Source: a bacterium UBA7470
Lineage (GTDB): Bacteria; Pseudomonadota; Gammaproteobacteria; Burkholderiales; Burkholderiaceae_C
Assembly (NCBI GenBank): GCA_002479815.1
Contig: DLPA01000167.1
Coordinates: forward strand, 2,321-26,462
Length of the DNA stretch: 24,142 nt
Direction: 5' to 3'
Position 1 is the first letter of the stretch. Each line of letters starts with the position of its first letter. Below, piece after piece: positions 22,923-24,142 of this stretch. The notes below the pieces were generated by a model, which made no database searches, was not told the origin of the DNA, and saw nothing but the letters and a program-made list of their open reading frames with translations. The position numbers and the translations under genes were made by a program.

Positions 22923-23028
22923 GATGAAGAAAAAAAGAACAAGGCCCCCAACAAGGCACGCCAAGGCAAGGCGCTGAATAATGACCCTATTGAATAACGG
23001 CCTCATTCTCTCAAAACTGGAAACCCTT

Positions 23029-23985
23029 ATGTCACCCCCTGATGTCACACCTCGACCCCATCGTCCACATCGTCCCTCTGTGGCACGGCCCATGCGTTTT
23101 CGGCGCACACGGGTGTTGATTGTCGGCTGTGGGGATGTGGGCTTGCGAGCAGCGCCGTACTTACAAAAGGCACGGGTTCGGGTGTTGGCCTTGACCTCAT
23201 CGCCCACACGCGCCGCCTTGTTGCGAGGCTTGAACATCACCCCCTTACTGGGCAATTTAGACCAGCCCAACACCCTAGGCCGCTTGGCGGGACTCGCGCC
23301 GCGTGTGCTGCATTTGGCTCCCCCCCCGACCGATCCTGCCTTGCGCACCGACCCCCGCACCCGCCACTTGACGCAAGCCTTGGCGCGAAGTACCCGCCCA
23401 AGGGCGCTGGTGTACGGCTCCACCACCGGCGTGTATGGCGACTGCCAAGGTGCATGGATCGACGAAACCCGCTGCGTCGCCCCCAGCACTCCCCGTGCCC
23501 AGCGGCGGGTGGATGCCGAAAGGCAGTTGCGCCGTTGGGCACGGGCGACTGGGGCGCGTTTGGCCCTGCTGCGGATTCCGGGCATTTACGCCCCCGACCG
23601 CGAAGGCGGCACGCCCGAAGCCCGACTGCGACGCGGCACGCCCGTCCTCAACGCCGAGGACGATGTCTATACCAACCACATCCACGCCGACGACTTGGCC
23701 CGAGCCTGCGTCAAGGCACTGTGGCGAGCCTCAGCAGGGGGGCGCGTCTGCCACGTCAGCGACGACACCGAACTGAAAATGGGCGACTATTTTGATGTCG
23801 CCGCCGACCACTACGGCCTGCCCCGCCCCCCACGCTGCTCACGCAGCGAAGCCCAAACCCTACTGCCCCCCATGCTGCTGAGTTTCATGAGCGAATCGCG
23901 CCGCTTGCGCAACCAACGCCTCAAAACCGAGCTGCGCCTGTCGCTGCGCTACCCGACGGTGATCGAAGGCTTGCAACGCCTTTAG
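23029..23985 (+). CDS. NAD(P)-dependent SDR/epimerase-like protein (YeeZ-like)
   Basis: A 318-residue extended-SDR-type protein. The Rossmann loop is VLIVGCGDVGLRAAP. Next come VLHLAPPPTD, YGSTTGVYGDCQGAWIDE, an AQRRVDAERQL segment in place of the classical YxxxK, and LRIPGIYAPDR, then TNHIHADDLARA. This matches the YeeZ-type family of putative NAD(P) epimerases, whose substrate is unknown. The start is uncertain. ATG 22981 adds 16 residues from visibly AT-richer DNA. ATG 23029 has GGA upstream and begins the G+C-rich coding pattern. ATG 23092 lies just before the Rossmann fold. It is divergent from the reductase gene and immediately followed by a palindromic-element copy. Confidence 0.83.
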   Translation: MSPPDVTPRPHRPHRPSVARPMRFRRTRVLIVGCGDVGLRAAPYLQKARVRVLALTSSPTRAALLRGLNITPLLGNLDQPNTLGRLAGLAPRVLHLAPPPTDPALRTDPRTRHLTQALARSTRPRALVYGSTTGVYGDCQGAWIDETRCVAPSTPRAQRRVDAERQLRRWARATGARLALLRIPGIYAPDREGGTPEARLRRGTPVLNAEDDVYTNHIHADDLARACVKALWRASAGGRVCHVSDDTELKMGDYFDVAADHYGLPRPPRCSRSEAQTLLPPMLLSFMSESRRLRNQRLKTELRLSLRYPTVIEGLQRL

Positions 23986-24000
23986 CATTATTAAAAAACA

Positions 24001-24142
24001 TAGTAAAAAATATGAGCTGCTTACGCAAGTAATACAAGGCTTTCAGCCATTTTCATACTTAAAAATAGACCAAAAAATCAAAAAAATAAAGTTTTGGCTG
24101 CCCATCAGCCCCAAAAAACCGCCTCTAAAGCCAAATCAGAGG
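24001..24142. repeat. Second copy (left part) of the palindromic AT-rich element, cut by window edge
   Basis: Positions 24001-24030 match 2338-2367 at 28 of 30 bases, including the core GAGCTGCTTACGCAAGT. Similarity continues through ATTTTCATACTTAAAAATA (24048-24066), which best matches the right arm of the first copy read in reverse complement. Further in are a GGCTG-cccat-CAGCC hairpin (24096-24110) and, at the edge, CCTCT (24122-24126) paired with AGAGG (24138-24142). As in the first copy, the element starts just after a stop codon (15 bases after 23985). The right arm should lie outside the window. Confidence 0.75.

Noticed and set aside
22923..23585. Minus-strand frame extending the reductase by 221 residues
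   Set aside because: The extension is Arg/Ala-rich, lies opposite the SDR gene, which has clear family motifs, and the reductase has a normal N-terminus at ATG 22922.

Overview
The window is a chromosomal segment of a Gram-negative betaproteobacterium, most likely of the order Burkholderiales. The main evidence is the aa3 cytochrome c oxidase cluster. Its subunit II carries a fused C-terminal cytochrome c domain. It also has the small accessory genes typical of that order (a 36-residue assembly protein, DUF2970, and DUF2909 in antisense) in the usual order. The neighbours fit the same group: a BioC-like methyltransferase, DUF2244, comF, trmL, DUF484-xerC, and dapF next to a ferredoxin-type reductase. 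I do not assign a genus.

Layout. Positions 1-2331 (+) hold the tail of an unidentified gene, a short BLUF blue-light sensor, a DUF429 protein and an ArgP-type LysR regulator, packed almost without gaps. Positions 2332-2634 hold a 238-bp AT-rich palindromic element with perfect 31-bp terminal inverted repeats. It lies between convergent genes. Positions 2635-5198 (-) hold an S4-domain pseudouridine-synthase-like protein lacking the usual catalytic aspartate, and a NUDIX/metallo-beta-lactamase fusion.

Positions 5234-14629 (-) are the respiratory core. It is read from high to low coordinates: ctaC, ctaD, the 36-aa assembly protein, ctaG, DUF2970 and ctaE, then SURF1, a SCO-like membrane protein, ctaA, ctaB and a SCO lipoprotein. 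A DUF2909 gene on the opposite strand and a symmetric hairpin terminator divide it into a structural/copper half and an assembly/heme A half. Together these genes make heme A (ctaB, ctaA, SURF1), deliver copper (ctaG, SCO proteins) and encode the three core subunits. A perfect FNR/Anr-type palindrome lies just upstream of ctaC and suggests oxygen control.

Positions 14734-17687 hold DUF2244 and a BioC-like methyltransferase (-), diverging from comF-trmL (+). Positions 17641-19150 hold a MaoC-type hydratase (-), DUF1841 (+) and a secreted DsrE-like protein (-). Positions 19253-22922 (-) form a tight block: a 2Fe-2S/FAD/NAD reductase, dapF, DUF484 and xerC. The right end has a G+C-rich SDR-type dehydrogenase (+), directly followed by a second, truncated copy of the palindromic element.

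The best candidate for something undescribed is this palindromic element family. No CRISPR array, tRNA, rRNA or transposase gene was seen.
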